Below are positions 35,472 through 44,238 of a stretch of 64,000 bases of DNA, piece by piece (position 1 is the stretch's first letter; the number at the start of each line of letters is the position of its first letter). The stretch comes from Cupriavidus sp. D384 (GTDB taxonomy: Bacteria > Pseudomonadota > Gammaproteobacteria > Burkholderiales > Burkholderiaceae), in NCBI RefSeq assembly GCF_001652915.1, contig NZ_BBQI01000092.1, positions 62,001 through 126,000 on the forward strand, given 5' to 3'. Under the pieces are notes generated by a model. The model did not search any database. It saw nothing but the letters and a program-made list of their open reading frames with translations, and was not told the DNA's origin. A program made the translations under genes and the position numbers.

Positions 35472-35625
35472 GGTGGGAGCCCTGCTCGCTTCCCGAGGTG
35501 CCTTATGAGGCCTCTTTCAATCATTTGTCACTTGCCCAATGGAGTACGAGGCCGGACTGAATACGCAATGCAACCATCCACCCTCCGTGCCGCTCCCCGA
35601 TACTCCCTGGCTGCACGACGAAGTC

Positions 35626-36009
35626 TTACTCGCATCGGTATTTCGACATCTGACCGCCGGCGCGCTGCACAGCTTCCGATGCTTGCTGGACCTGCGCGGA
35701 GCTCTGACTAAGCAACGCTCGTTCCGAATTGGCCACAGCAACCTGGTAAGACTGACGAAGCGAGGGACAGACGATACTCGACGTGAGCCGCGCTTGCCCT
35801 TGGGGATCGAAGAACGAGGACGGTTCTGCGCGATATTCGGTGTTCTTCTGCCCGATGGACTTCCTTACCACCTCAGTCTTTGAATCGTTCTGGCACGGGC
35901 CGTCCTGCAACGTGACATGCCCACTCGCACTCCGACATTGAAAGATGTTCTGGCCCGCAGCATTCGTGGTCAGGACCAACATCGCAACGACAAGATATCG
36001 ACGCATCAT
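35626..36009 (-). CDS. Secreted DUF4124-like protein
   Basis: 127 residues. The signal peptide MRRYLVVAMLVLTTNAAGQ is followed by NIFQCRSASGHVTLQDGPCQNDSKTEVV, which matches the DUF4124 pattern (short beta domain with a C-x(n)-C disulfide). Its ATG overlaps the stop of the DUF2726 gene upstream by 4 bp, so the two form an operon. The role is unknown. Confidence 0.7.
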   Translation of the reverse strand: MMRRYLVVAMLVLTTNAAGQNIFQCRSASGHVTLQDGPCQNDSKTEVVRKSIGQKNTEYRAEPSSFFDPQGQARLTSSIVCPSLRQSYQVAVANSERALLSQSSAQVQQASEAVQRAGGQMSKYRCE

Positions 36010-36563
36010 GCAACTGGTACCCGCACAGCCCGCGGCACGGACCCGTCAGTTGATCCCGACGAACCACTTCCTGTTGCAGGCTCGCCGGGTACAACACTCT
36101 TGTAATCGCCGACGATGGTCTGCAAATCAACGTTCTTAGACGTGTAGCGCATGATCGGGATGCCAGCTGACGCTAGGACTTCGTTCTTCTGCTTATCTCG
36201 CTTCTGTGCTTTAGCGCTGCTGTGCGAAGCACCATCAAGCTCGATAACGTAGAGCGGTCGCATCGTCTTCCTCTCGCACACAAGGTAGTCGACATACTTC
36301 TGCGCAAACAAATTCCTGGCAGCCTGAGCCTTCCCCTTATGTTGCACGAACGAGGACATGGCGACCTGCGGGAAGATGTGCGCATCGCGTAGAGCGACCG
36401 TCAGCCGTTCGTAGAGCGCGATCTCATCCTGGCGTAAGAATGGGTCTTTGCGGGCGAAACGGAAGTTCCTCGAAGAGCCTCCGCTCCCACTTCTCGCCTT
36501 AAGCACCGACAGAATGCAGATGGCAATGACGAAAAGAAGGGCAAGACCTAGCATCGATTTCAT
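36006..36563 (-). CDS. DUF2726 protein, membrane-anchored PD-(D/E)xK-like
   Basis: 185 residues. An N-terminal transmembrane helix (GLALLFVIAICILSVL) precedes FLRQDEIALYERLTVALRDAHIFPQVAMSSFV and FAQKYVDYLVCERKTMRPLYVIELDGASHSSAKAQKRDKQKNEVLASAGIPIMRY. This is the DUF2726 core, whose D...E-x-D/K order resembles Vsr-type nucleases. AAGGG lies before ATG 36563. In other bacteria it often accompanies restriction or topoisomerase genes; here it is paired with the DUF4124 gene. Confidence 0.75.
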   Translation of the reverse strand: MKSMLGLALLFVIAICILSVLKARSGSGGSSRNFRFARKDPFLRQDEIALYERLTVALRDAHIFPQVAMSSFVQHKGKAQAARNLFAQKYVDYLVCERKTMRPLYVIELDGASHSSAKAQKRDKQKNEVLASAGIPIMRYTSKNVDLQTIVGDYKSVVPGEPATGSGSSGSTDGSVPRAVRVPVA

Positions 36564-37251
36564 TTGAGACCCTTTCGTATTTATTGTTTTCTCGCGCGAT
36601 AGTAAGGGCTAACCCGACGCCGTTGCATCCCCCAATGGTGGGACCCAGCTAGGGTTGTGTCGGCGCGCAGAATCTACGGTCACTTTCAGCTCGCCACTGC
36701 CAACCCGAAGCCGGCTGCGCGAACTGATCCGCGACCTGTTCGTACGATTGTGATGGAACGCTAACTAGGGTGAAGCCAGAGTGAAGTCGTTCGCGTCTCA
36801 AGGCCTTCATCCTCGCCAAGCAACGGGCTGGTCGTTAGTTCAAATGGTCTTGTAGCCAAAAAGTCACATGTTCCAATCATCAAATCAAGTAGTGGTATCA
36901 GGAACCGGAAAACGCAACTCGACACCTGAGAAGAAGCACTGACATCACTCAACTCGTCGCGTTGGCGATTGGCTACGTCCCGATATGCACAAGTCTTTTT
37001 CGAGCGATCGCGAGCGCATGTGGTCCGTCGTTTGTCAAGAAAAGCCTTGCCAAACCAACGCAGACGGGCGCAACGACTCGGGTTGCCTGACGCCCAGCTA
37101 GCAGGGTAAACTGTCGGTAGCCGAAAATAGAGTTGCGGGTTGGTATCTCCTGCGACCCATACGGGTTCTTAGTTCCACGGCGTCCCTAAGTTATTCGGGG
37201 GCGCGGCGTCGTCCAGAGCTTCGCGTGCCTCCCCCTAGCGAGGTTTTGAGC
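36564..37251. other. Intergenic stretch without a supported gene
   Basis: About 690 bp between the DUF2726 gene and the pentapeptide gene. No frame has a convincing ribosome binding site or a domain, and there is no clear tRNA, terminator or repeat. The GC content looks lower than in the backbone. Confidence 0.5.
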
Positions 37252-37971
37252 ATGCCCTTCCCCACGGTTGGCCTGGCTTCCATGGCTCAGGCAATGACTA
37301 TCCGTGACGTGTCCCTGACCCGGCAAGACGTAGTGTCCCTGCTGAGCGGACATCGTGGTGAAATTACGTTTGAGAACTGCGCGTTCGATGGCGAAGACCT
37401 CGAGAACATCGATTTCCAAAGCGCCAAGTTCTCCCACTGCACATTTCTATCGGCCAGCTTCGACCTTGCCAGATTGGAGCAGACGCGCTGGCTTGCCTGC
37501 AAAGCAAGCGGCGCACGGTTTCAGTATGCTGATTTGACTGACGCGCGCGTTTACCGGAGCGACTTCAGCAATACCCAATGGTCTGGCGCTAAATTGGCTT
37601 CGACAACCTTTGCCGAATCCTTGCTGACTGCGTCGCGGTTCACCGACGTGCATTCACCCGGCATTGACTTCCATGAATCGTTACTGGTGGCCGCCGACCT
37701 TAACGGTATGTCGTTCTACAAACAGAGAATTGAGTCGTTGAATTTCTCCGAAGCAGATCTGTCAGGCTGCGACTTTCGGGATGCCGTCTTCGAGGGCGGA
37801 AGCATTCGGAATGCGGTACTTCGAAACGCTCGATTTGAAGGTGCCGATCTTCGCGGTACCGACATTGGTGGTTTGCGACTCGCGGAGCTGAAGCAGAGTT
37901 TCAAGGGAGCAATCTTCTCCAGCGACCAAGCGGCCGAGCTAGTCGGCGAGTATGGAGTTCGGGTTGCCTAG
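37252..37971 (+). CDS. Pentapeptide-repeat protein
   Basis: 239 residues. Repeats of the A(D/N)LxX type run through much of it: NCAFDGEDLENIDFQSAKFSHCTFLSASFDLARLEQ, ADLTDARVYRSDFSN, then NFSEADLSGCDFRDAVFEGGSIRNAVLRNARFEGADLRGTDI. They would build a right-handed quadrilateral helix. Qnr-type gyrase protectors use this fold, but so do many unrelated proteins. CGAGG lies before ATG 37252; no signal peptide. The role is unknown. Confidence 0.8.
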   Translation: MPFPTVGLASMAQAMTIRDVSLTRQDVVSLLSGHRGEITFENCAFDGEDLENIDFQSAKFSHCTFLSASFDLARLEQTRWLACKASGARFQYADLTDARVYRSDFSNTQWSGAKLASTTFAESLLTASRFTDVHSPGIDFHESLLVAADLNGMSFYKQRIESLNFSEADLSGCDFRDAVFEGGSIRNAVLRNARFEGADLRGTDIGGLRLAELKQSFKGAIFSSDQAAELVGEYGVRVA

Positions 37972-38172
37972 TGGGCGGGAGCAGCGCCGATGCCCCGGCG
38001 CCCTCTCCCCGTTCCTGATCACGTCACTAGGTATGCGCAGCCATACACCGCCTCCGTCTATCCTTTTCGGCCTCAGCTGCCGAGCTAGCAACTGAAAGCG
38101 TTTTCGGATTCGCCTATCCCGCTCTTCGTCGGCACGAACCAACTCACGACCATAAGGCAGTGCCCCTACTGC

Positions 38173-38436
38173 CTACTGATGCCTCGCTCCCCGCTCAAGC
38201 CAAAAAAAAGCGTTCCGGAGCCACGGAGCCCACCGGAACGCTGCAAGGAGCAGCGAGACACACGCTGCGAGGATCAGGATGTTTGCCCCGGAGAGGAGAC
38301 GCCTCCAGTCCGGCTCGATTTCGAAATGCCGGAGAGACGTAGCCCAAGGCTCTCGCCAGCCGGGACGGCAATATTTTCGGAACTCTAGCTTCTCTATTTG
38401 GTATACCAGCTTACCATATCTGAAATTCCAAAACAT
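38173..38436 (-). CDS. Small membrane protein
   Basis: 87 residues from ATG 38436. An aromatic, basic N-terminal half (FWNFRYGKLVYQIEKLEFRKYCRPGWREPWATSLRHFEIEPDWRRLL) precedes a membrane helix (ANILILAACVSLLLAAFRWAPWL). It lies downstream of the HPP gene on the same strand. A near-match of the CTGGTATACCAG palindrome lies inside its coding part. No family is known. Confidence 0.4.
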   Translation of the reverse strand: MFWNFRYGKLVYQIEKLEFRKYCRPGWREPWATSLRHFEIEPDWRRLLSGANILILAACVSLLLAAFRWAPWLRNAFFWLERGARHQ

Positions 38437-38544
38437 GCCCGCGAGATTGGTATTTGCCCGAAGTGCGGAACTGAGCGATCGCTGCGCAATAGGTCGCGTC
38501 ACACACCAGCACCCCCACCACGAAGTCACTCGCTGTGGACTAAC

Positions 38545-39048
38545 TCATTGGCTGCGGTCTCGAACAAGCTGCGTGGCCCTACGGTAGAGTCGCTCCGTGA
38601 GCACCAACACGATAATTCCCGCCAGTGTTGGAAAAATAAGGAAACTCCAACCGGGATGAGCAAGAAAGATGATGATCGGGTTGCTGCCAGCGGGAGGATG
38701 CACCGTATCGGTCGCCATCATGGTCACCAAGGAAACGGACACTGCTGCAGCCATAGCTGGCCATTCCCCGCCTAGCCAATGAAAGAAGCACAGACCGATT
38801 GCAGATGAAATCAGATGGCCACCGATGACGTTCCTGAGTCGCGAGAATCGAACATCGGGGAAGCCAAAGAGAAGAACGCAGGACGCACCGAAGGAACCCA
38901 GGATCCAAGTTTGGGATGTGTATCTGGCCAGAATGCCAACCAAGCTCAACGCAACGAACGCGCCCAGGCCGGCCAGCAACGTGCTGGCGACCTGGGTTCG
39001 ACGCGCGATACGCTCTTCGTTTGACTGAATTGCGGATGGCGTCGTCAT
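38545..39048 (-). CDS. HPP family membrane protein
   Basis: 167 residues, four predicted membrane helices. TDTVHPPAGSNPIII contains the HPP motif that names the family, and LVALSLVGILARYTSQTWILGSFGASCVLLFGFP is typical of its first half. HPP proteins include nitrite transporters. TGAGGAAC lies before ATG 39048. The gene lies 5 bp from the fdh stop on the same strand and is probably co-transcribed with it. The substrate is unknown here; formate is a possibility by position only. Confidence 0.85.
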   Translation of the reverse strand: MTTPSAIQSNEERIARRTQVASTLLAGLGAFVALSLVGILARYTSQTWILGSFGASCVLLFGFPDVRFSRLRNVIGGHLISSAIGLCFFHWLGGEWPAMAAAVSVSLVTMMATDTVHPPAGSNPIIIFLAHPGWSFLIFPTLAGIIVLVLTERLYRRATQLVRDRSQ

Positions 39049-39053
39049 GTTCC

Positions 39054-40253
39054 TCAGCTCTTGAACTTCGCCGCTTCTTCCGAGCCCTTGGTGGCATTAC
39101 CCGCGCTGTAGGAGTGCGCGCCAACTCCAGCGAGCTTGCCGCCTTGTACGATCAAGTACTCGTCGCGAATTGGACGGTTCTCGAAGTAGCATTCGAGAAT
39201 CTCACGCGTTCCGGCTGCATAGCGCGTTTGAGCCGACAGGCTCGTCCCTGAGATATGAGGTGTCATCCCGTGATGGGGCATGCTGCGCCACGGATGATCC
39301 TTCGGTGCGGGCTGAGGGAACCAAACGTCCCCAGCATAGCCGGCCAGTTGACCGCTTTCGAGCGCCGCGACGATTGCATCGCGGTCGCACAACTTACCAC
39401 GGGCGGTATTTACAAGATACGCTCCACGCTTGAACTTCTTCAGGCTCTCAGCGTTGATCATGTGTTCGGTTTCGGGATGCAGCGGGCAGTTCAACGTCAC
39501 GACGTCGCAGACTCGCGTGAGACTTTCCAGGGTCGTGTGATGGGTCAGGTTCAGCTCCCGCTCCACGGCTTCAGGCAGGCGGTGCCGATCGAGGTAATGG
39601 AGTTTGACGTCGAACGGCTTCAGCAGACGCAACACTCGCAAGCCAATGCGGCCGGCAGCGACCGTACCAACGTTCATCCCCTCAACGTCATATGAGCGCG
39701 TGACACAGTCTGCGATATTCCAGCCGCCCTTGAGAACCCAGTTGTACGATGGAATGTAGTTGCGCACCAGGCCAAGCACCATCATTGCCACATGTTCTGC
39801 CACGCTGTTGCTATTGCAGTACGTAACTTCTGCGACAGTAATCCCTCGCTCCATCGCGGCCTGGAGGTCTGTGTGGTCGGACCCAATTCCAGCGGTAACG
39901 ATCATCTTGAGCTTAGGCGCCTTGTCCATCCGCTCCGCCGTCATATACGCCGGCCAGAACGGCTGGGAGATGACGATTTCCGCATCGTGCAGCTCCCGAT
40001 CCAGGACGCTGTTTTCGCCATCTTTGCTCGAGGTCACGACGAGCTCGTGGCCATTCGACTCGAGATACTTGCGCAAACCAAGCTCACCCGAAACGCTCCC
40101 CAGCAGCGAACCAGGTTGAAAGTCGATTGCGCGCGGTGTCGGCAACGTCTGGCCGTCGGGGTAGCGATCGAGCTTCGGGAGGTCGTCCCGCGGGTAGCTC
40201 TTGGGGTAACCGGTTACGGGATCATCGTAGAGAACGCAGACGATCTTTGCCAT
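39054..40253 (-). CDS. fdh: NAD-dependent formate dehydrogenase
   Basis: 399 residues. A metal-free D-2-hydroxyacid dehydrogenase-fold enzyme: AKIVCVLYDDPVTGYPKSYPRDDLPKLDRYPDGQTLPTPRAIDFQPGSLLGSVSGELGLRKYLE is the formate dehydrogenase N-terminus, VGTVAAGRIGLRVLRLL the NAD-binding GxxxGxxG, NTARGKLCDRDA the catalytic Arg region and HHGMTPHISGTSLSAQ the catalytic His. It oxidises formate to CO2 and makes NADH. AAGGAGA precedes ATG 40253. It diverges from the Rieske operon and should clear formate made by the demethylases here and downstream. Confidence 0.95.
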   Translation of the reverse strand: MAKIVCVLYDDPVTGYPKSYPRDDLPKLDRYPDGQTLPTPRAIDFQPGSLLGSVSGELGLRKYLESNGHELVVTSSKDGENSVLDRELHDAEIVISQPFWPAYMTAERMDKAPKLKMIVTAGIGSDHTDLQAAMERGITVAEVTYCNSNSVAEHVAMMVLGLVRNYIPSYNWVLKGGWNIADCVTRSYDVEGMNVGTVAAGRIGLRVLRLLKPFDVKLHYLDRHRLPEAVERELNLTHHTTLESLTRVCDVVTLNCPLHPETEHMINAESLKKFKRGAYLVNTARGKLCDRDAIVAALESGQLAGYAGDVWFPQPAPKDHPWRSMPHHGMTPHISGTSLSAQTRYAAGTREILECYFENRPIRDEYLIVQGGKLAGVGAHSYSAGNATKGSEEAAKFKS

Positions 40254-40549
40254 TGGAATGTCTCCTTGATATTGGCGAAATTGATAGCAGCGGCACGGGG
40301 AGGCTGCCCTGCAGAGCGGGTAACGTTGCCTACCCGACGCCAATGATCAAGGGGCGTCGCCACCTTACGCCAATCGTTTGATCTGATGTCGTGATTTCAA
40401 ATTCTTATCAAGGAACTCAAGAGGCCGGTTATAGTTAGAAGCGCATACGTCTAATGCGAATAACAACATTGGTTGCCGCCAACGAACCACCTAGTCTGTG
40501 GGCTACATGCAGATTCTCGACATGTCCCCCCCACATTCAGGAGGCTTCA

Positions 40550-41614
40550 ATGAGCGTTCCCTCACTGTCGGCAATTAGCGCCGTCACGTTCCAAAAGAAT
40601 CCCCAGTTGCCGCGCAACTGCACCTTCGACCCTCGTGATTGGGAGATCCTCAGTAAGTACTGGCATCCAGTCGCAGCGGCAACTGAGTTGGGCAACGCAC
40701 CTCTCTCCGCAACGCTTCTGGACGAATCGCTCGTAATTTTTCGAAGCGAGGGTCAAATTGTGGCCGCGCGTGACGTGTGCCCCCATCGCGGGGCGCCATT
40801 GAGTCGCGGTTGGGTTGAGAACGGAAATCTAGTGTGCCCCTATCACGGCCTGTCCTACAGTGCTGGCGGTCAGTGTCAGCATATTCCCTCGCAACCCAAC
40901 GGCCCCATCCCGGACCGACTCAAGCTGAACATTTATCCGGCACAGGAGGCTTACGGTCTTATTTGGGTGTCGTTGGGTGGCGGCCATGAGCCACTTCCCA
41001 GCTTTGAAGCTTGGGATGCTGCCGGCTTCCAGCAGATTGTCTGCCCGTCCATCGACATCAAGGCATCGGCCGGGCGTCAAACGGAGGGGTTCATCGACGT
41101 CGCCCATTTTGCTTGGATTCACAATGAGAGCTTTGCTGACCGGGGCAATGCGGTGGTACCGCAGTACTCCGTCGAGCGCCAAGGGACTGGCCTTCGTGCC
41201 GAGTACGTGAGCAACGTCAACAACTTTCCAAAGGCCTTCTCACACAGGGCACCGCAAGGATTCCTATGGCGGCGAACCTTCGAAGTTGACGTGCCGTTCT
41301 TCGCCCGCTTAACCGTGCAATTTCCAGAGGGCGGGCGTCTCTCGATCTTGAATGCGGCGAGCCCCGTATCCTCTCGTCTCACCCGTCTCTTCGTCCCGAT
41401 TGCGCGCAATTTTGATCACCACATTCCAGTTCAGGATGTCTACGACTTCAATCGGCAAATCTTTGAAGAGGACCGGGCAATCGTGGAACAGCAATGCCCA
41501 GAGGACCTTCCGATTGACCGCACTGCGGAAGTTCCGATCCTTGCCGACCGGTCTTCAGGAGCATATCGTCGCGCCCTTGCGGAGATCGGGCTCGGCCAGG
41601 CCTATTCAAGCTGA
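40550..41614 (+). CDS. Rieske non-heme iron oxygenase, aromatic/methyl-group oxygenase type
   Basis: 354 residues. Rieske site: CPHR (C77, H79) and CPYH (C96, H99). Mononuclear iron site: FIDVAHFAWIH (D183, H186, H191). It belongs to the group of vanillate demethylase, toluenesulfonate monooxygenase and N-demethylase oxygenases; the substrate cannot be read. AGGAGG lies 6-8 bp before ATG 40550. Next come a rubredoxin, a rubredoxin reductase and a flavin reductase, so this operon carries an unusual electron supply. Confidence 0.9.
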   Translation: MSVPSLSAISAVTFQKNPQLPRNCTFDPRDWEILSKYWHPVAAATELGNAPLSATLLDESLVIFRSEGQIVAARDVCPHRGAPLSRGWVENGNLVCPYHGLSYSAGGQCQHIPSQPNGPIPDRLKLNIYPAQEAYGLIWVSLGGGHEPLPSFEAWDAAGFQQIVCPSIDIKASAGRQTEGFIDVAHFAWIHNESFADRGNAVVPQYSVERQGTGLRAEYVSNVNNFPKAFSHRAPQGFLWRRTFEVDVPFFARLTVQFPEGGRLSILNAASPVSSRLTRLFVPIARNFDHHIPVQDVYDFNRQIFEEDRAIVEQQCPEDLPIDRTAEVPILADRSSGAYRRALAEIGLGQAYSS

Positions 41615-41628
41615 GCGGGGAGACCATC

Positions 41629-41799
41629 ATGCATGTTTGGGAATGCGTCATCTGTGGCATGCGCTACAACGAGGCGGTCGGTATTCCGGACGCTGGGATA
41701 CCAGCTGGAACGCGTTGGGAGGATGTACCCGAAGACTGGATCTGCCCTGATTGCGGGACAGGAAAAATGGACTTTGAAATGCAGCGAGTGGCCGCATGA
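41629..41799 (+). CDS. Rubredoxin
   Basis: 56 residues: MHVWECVICGMRYNEAVGIPDAGIPAGTRWEDVPEDWICPDCGTGKMDFEMQRVAA in short pieces shows ECVICG and ICPDCG, the four Cys that bind one iron, with EDVPEDWICPDC as the second loop. It carries electrons one at a time. It is 14 bp after the Rieske stop and its TGA overlaps the ATG of the reductase, so it is expressed with both. AlkT/RubB-type rubredoxins have similar cores. Confidence 0.93.
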   Translation: MHVWECVICGMRYNEAVGIPDAGIPAGTRWEDVPEDWICPDCGTGKMDFEMQRVAA

Positions 41800-43001
41800 C
41801 GAAAGACGAAGCCGTGAAGGGCGACCCTTCAGATCACAGACTGCCCCTGGTCATTGTAGGCACCGGGCTTGCTGGCTACACGGTAGCTCGCGAAGTAAGG
41901 CGACAGGACAAGGAAAGACCCATCCTTATGATCACCCAAGATGGAGGTGAGTCGTACTCGAAGCCTATGCTTTCGAATGCCCTAGCACAGCGGAAGGGTC
42001 CTGCCTCCCTCGCAAATTTCGACGCAAAGGAGATGGCGGCTCAACTCGAGCTGACAATTTTGTCGCAGTGCGTAGTAGGCCGAATTCATACTTCTTCGAA
42101 GGAACTTGAGGTTCAGGGAAAGAGGATTTCGTACAGCCAACTTGTACTCGCCGTCGGCGCCGACCCGAAGCGACCGAAAATCGATGGCCCGGCAGGCGGA
42201 GAACTGCTATGCATCAACGATCTTGATGACTATGCGCGCTATCGTCAGAAGCTTGAATCCTGTCGCTCCGTAGTAATTCTGGGAGCAGGTCTGATCGGCG
42301 TGGAGTTCGCGAACGACCTGGTAGCGGCAAAGTTCGAAGTATCGTTAGTCGACCCCGCCCCAGTGCCGTTGTCACGTCTCTTGCATCCAGATGCTGGAAG
42401 CGAGTTCGCGAATGCGCTCTCGGCGGAGGGAATCAACTTGCAACTTGGTCGCTCGGTGCGCCACGTAGATTACTCGAAGCTAGGATATTCACTGACCCTT
42501 GACGATGGAGTTACGCTGTACGCTGACTTGATTGTGTCGGCGATTGGCCTAGCTCCGCGCGCTAGTCTTGCCAAGGCAGCAGGGCTGGACACCCGCGAGG
42601 GAATTGTCACGGACGCCTATTGCAGAACCAGCGCGCCGGACATCTTCGCTGTGGGTGATTGCGCAGAGATTCATGGCAAGGTGCAACCCTACGTTTTACC
42701 ACTCATGCATTCAGCCCGCGCTTTGGCAGCAACGCTGTGTGGTCGCCCTACACCTGTCGAGTACCCGGTCATGCCGGTGGTTGTTAAAACGCCAGCCATT
42801 CCCACCATTATCGCGGGAACGGCTGACGCGAGTGGTCGGTGGTCTATCGAGGCAATCGACACCCCAAATGGGAAAGGTTTGAAGGCACTGTGCACCGACC
42901 TTACCAATGGCCAACTTAAACACTTCTCTCTTCTAGGAGGAGCGATCTCCGAGAAAACTGCGCTTCTTGGCACAATGAGCGCGCAACACGTCAGGACGTA
43001 G
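41796..43001 (+). CDS. Rubredoxin reductase, FAD/NAD-dependent
   Basis: 401 residues. LPLVIVGTGLAGYTVAREVRR is the FAD-binding GxGxxG, SVVILGAGLIGVEFANDL the NAD-binding GxGxxG, and DIFAVGDCAEIHGKVQPYVLPLM the second FAD contact. This order is typical of the AlkT/RubB type that reduces rubredoxin with NADH. Its start overlaps the rubredoxin stop, which supports the pairing. The C-terminal part (GTADASGRWSIEAIDTPNGKGLKAL) is longer than in some ferredoxin reductases. Confidence 0.88.
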   Translation: MTKDEAVKGDPSDHRLPLVIVGTGLAGYTVAREVRRQDKERPILMITQDGGESYSKPMLSNALAQRKGPASLANFDAKEMAAQLELTILSQCVVGRIHTSSKELEVQGKRISYSQLVLAVGADPKRPKIDGPAGGELLCINDLDDYARYRQKLESCRSVVILGAGLIGVEFANDLVAAKFEVSLVDPAPVPLSRLLHPDAGSEFANALSAEGINLQLGRSVRHVDYSKLGYSLTLDDGVTLYADLIVSAIGLAPRASLAKAAGLDTREGIVTDAYCRTSAPDIFAVGDCAEIHGKVQPYVLPLMHSARALAATLCGRPTPVEYPVMPVVVKTPAIPTIIAGTADASGRWSIEAIDTPNGKGLKALCTDLTNGQLKHFSLLGGAISEKTALLGTMSAQHVRT

Positions 43002-43112
43002 CATCCGGGGGAGCCGCAAGCGCGTGGCTCTCCGTCGATTCGCGTGCCTTGGAACCGGCGGGCCCTCGATGACGACGCCGTTGGATGCTCCCTTTGGAGA
43101 GGTGACCTAGAG

Positions 43113-43883
43113 ATGACGGAACCCTTGGAAATGTCTTGCCTTGTACAGGCTCGCCTCGTCGAAACTCAGGATGTGACTTCGTTCCAGCTTCTTCCGATCG
43201 GTGTGGACGTGCCAGCGCTCTCCCCTGGCGCGCATCTCCGCTTGATGACCCCAGCAGGCATTGAGCGCGCATACTCGATCTTAAATTCTCCTCAGGAAAC
43301 CGACTCGCTCTGGGTCTCTGTCAAAAGAGAACCACGCTCACGAGGTGGCTCGGCATCAATGCACGACCTTGCCGTTGAGGGGACCGTATTGTCCGTCACG
43401 GACGTAGCAAATAACTTCCCTTCTCTTAGATCCGAGAGGAAAGCGGTCCTTATCGCCGGCGGGATAGGCGCAGCGCCGATTCTCGCCATCGCTCAGGCCC
43501 TGAGTTCACAGGCTATCTCAGCCTTCGAAATGCATTATTTCGCCCGGTCGCAAGCTCATAGCCCTTTCTCCAAGCGGCTGAGGACAGTCGATGCCTACCT
43601 ATGCCATCACCTTGGTCTCAACATCAAGCAATCTAAGGACAGACTCAAGGAGATCATATCGTCGACGGCGCCCAACGAGACGGACATCTATGTGTGCGGG
43701 CCTGGTGCGATGATAGCTACAGTCGCGAGGGCGGCGCTGCTTCACGGCATCTCGGACGAGGCAATCCGGTTCGAATACTTCGACGATGGAGACCTGGTCA
43801 ACCGCTGGTCCGACGCCGCGCAGCACTCCTCCGGTCACCAAACTCTCGCAATGAGAAGGCATGCGAAGACATCGAAAGATTAA
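43113..43883 (+). CDS. Flavin reductase of VanB/phthalate reductase type, lacking the ferredoxin domain
   Basis: 256 residues. HLRLMTPAGIERAYSILNSPQETDSLWVSVKREPRSRGGSASMHD is the FMN-binding domain (RxYS type) and KAVLIAGGIGAAPILAIAQAL with DIYVCGPGAMIATV is the NAD domain. Normal VanB or phthalate dioxygenase reductases go on with a C-terminal 2Fe-2S ferredoxin, about 60 residues longer, with CxxxxCxxC. Here the protein stops after FDDGDLVNRWSDAAQHSS... with a basic tail. GGAGAGG precedes ATG 43113. A rubredoxin encoded in the same operon might replace the lost domain. Confidence 0.85.
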   Translation: MTEPLEMSCLVQARLVETQDVTSFQLLPIGVDVPALSPGAHLRLMTPAGIERAYSILNSPQETDSLWVSVKREPRSRGGSASMHDLAVEGTVLSVTDVANNFPSLRSERKAVLIAGGIGAAPILAIAQALSSQAISAFEMHYFARSQAHSPFSKRLRTVDAYLCHHLGLNIKQSKDRLKEIISSTAPNETDIYVCGPGAMIATVARAALLHGISDEAIRFEYFDDGDLVNRWSDAAQHSSGHQTLAMRRHAKTSKD

Positions 43884-44238
43884 TCTGACCGAGCACATCT
43901 TTTTCGTCGCCTTCGCGACCTGCCTCCTGCTTTCAGTACGGGTAACCCACGTGAGCGAGGACTCGTTGCTTCCGGAATGCCTCCAGGGAACATTGCACCG
44001 CCCGATACAACGCCATCAAGTATTAGCGGCTACGTCCTTGGCGCAAGGTGACCTGCGATCTTGCACTTTCGAGGAGCATCCCGATAGCTGGGGGAGCCCT
44101 AATCGGGAAGGATGTGAGCGAGTGGTACTGCGCGTCGGCGAAACCTGTGTGGACGGGACAGAGGCTACAGATGATTCGCGCTACAAATAGAGCAATGCTC
44201 TTACGTAGCGAACTGCCCCGAAACACCCGCTTCGAATA
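43884..44238. other. Intergenic stretch with possible gene relict
   Basis: 355 bp after the reductase and before the LysR stop. A short frame beginning near 44048 (DLALSRSIPIAGGALIGKDVSEWYCASAKPVWTGQRLQMIRATNRAMLLRSELPRNTRFEYQGRR, shown in part) looks protein-like but has no start upstream and overlaps the LysR gene. It may be the remnant of a lost gene. No terminator is visible. Confidence 0.35.

Noticed and set aside
38398..38409. TTGGTATACCAG, one base from the GntR palindrome
   Set aside because: It lies inside a probable coding region and 12 kb from the cluster; a match with one change is expected now and then by chance.
43861..44190. Plus-strand frame of 109 residues after the flavin reductase
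   Set aside because: It starts within the reductase gene and has no start signal or domain; the relict noted nearby is in another frame.
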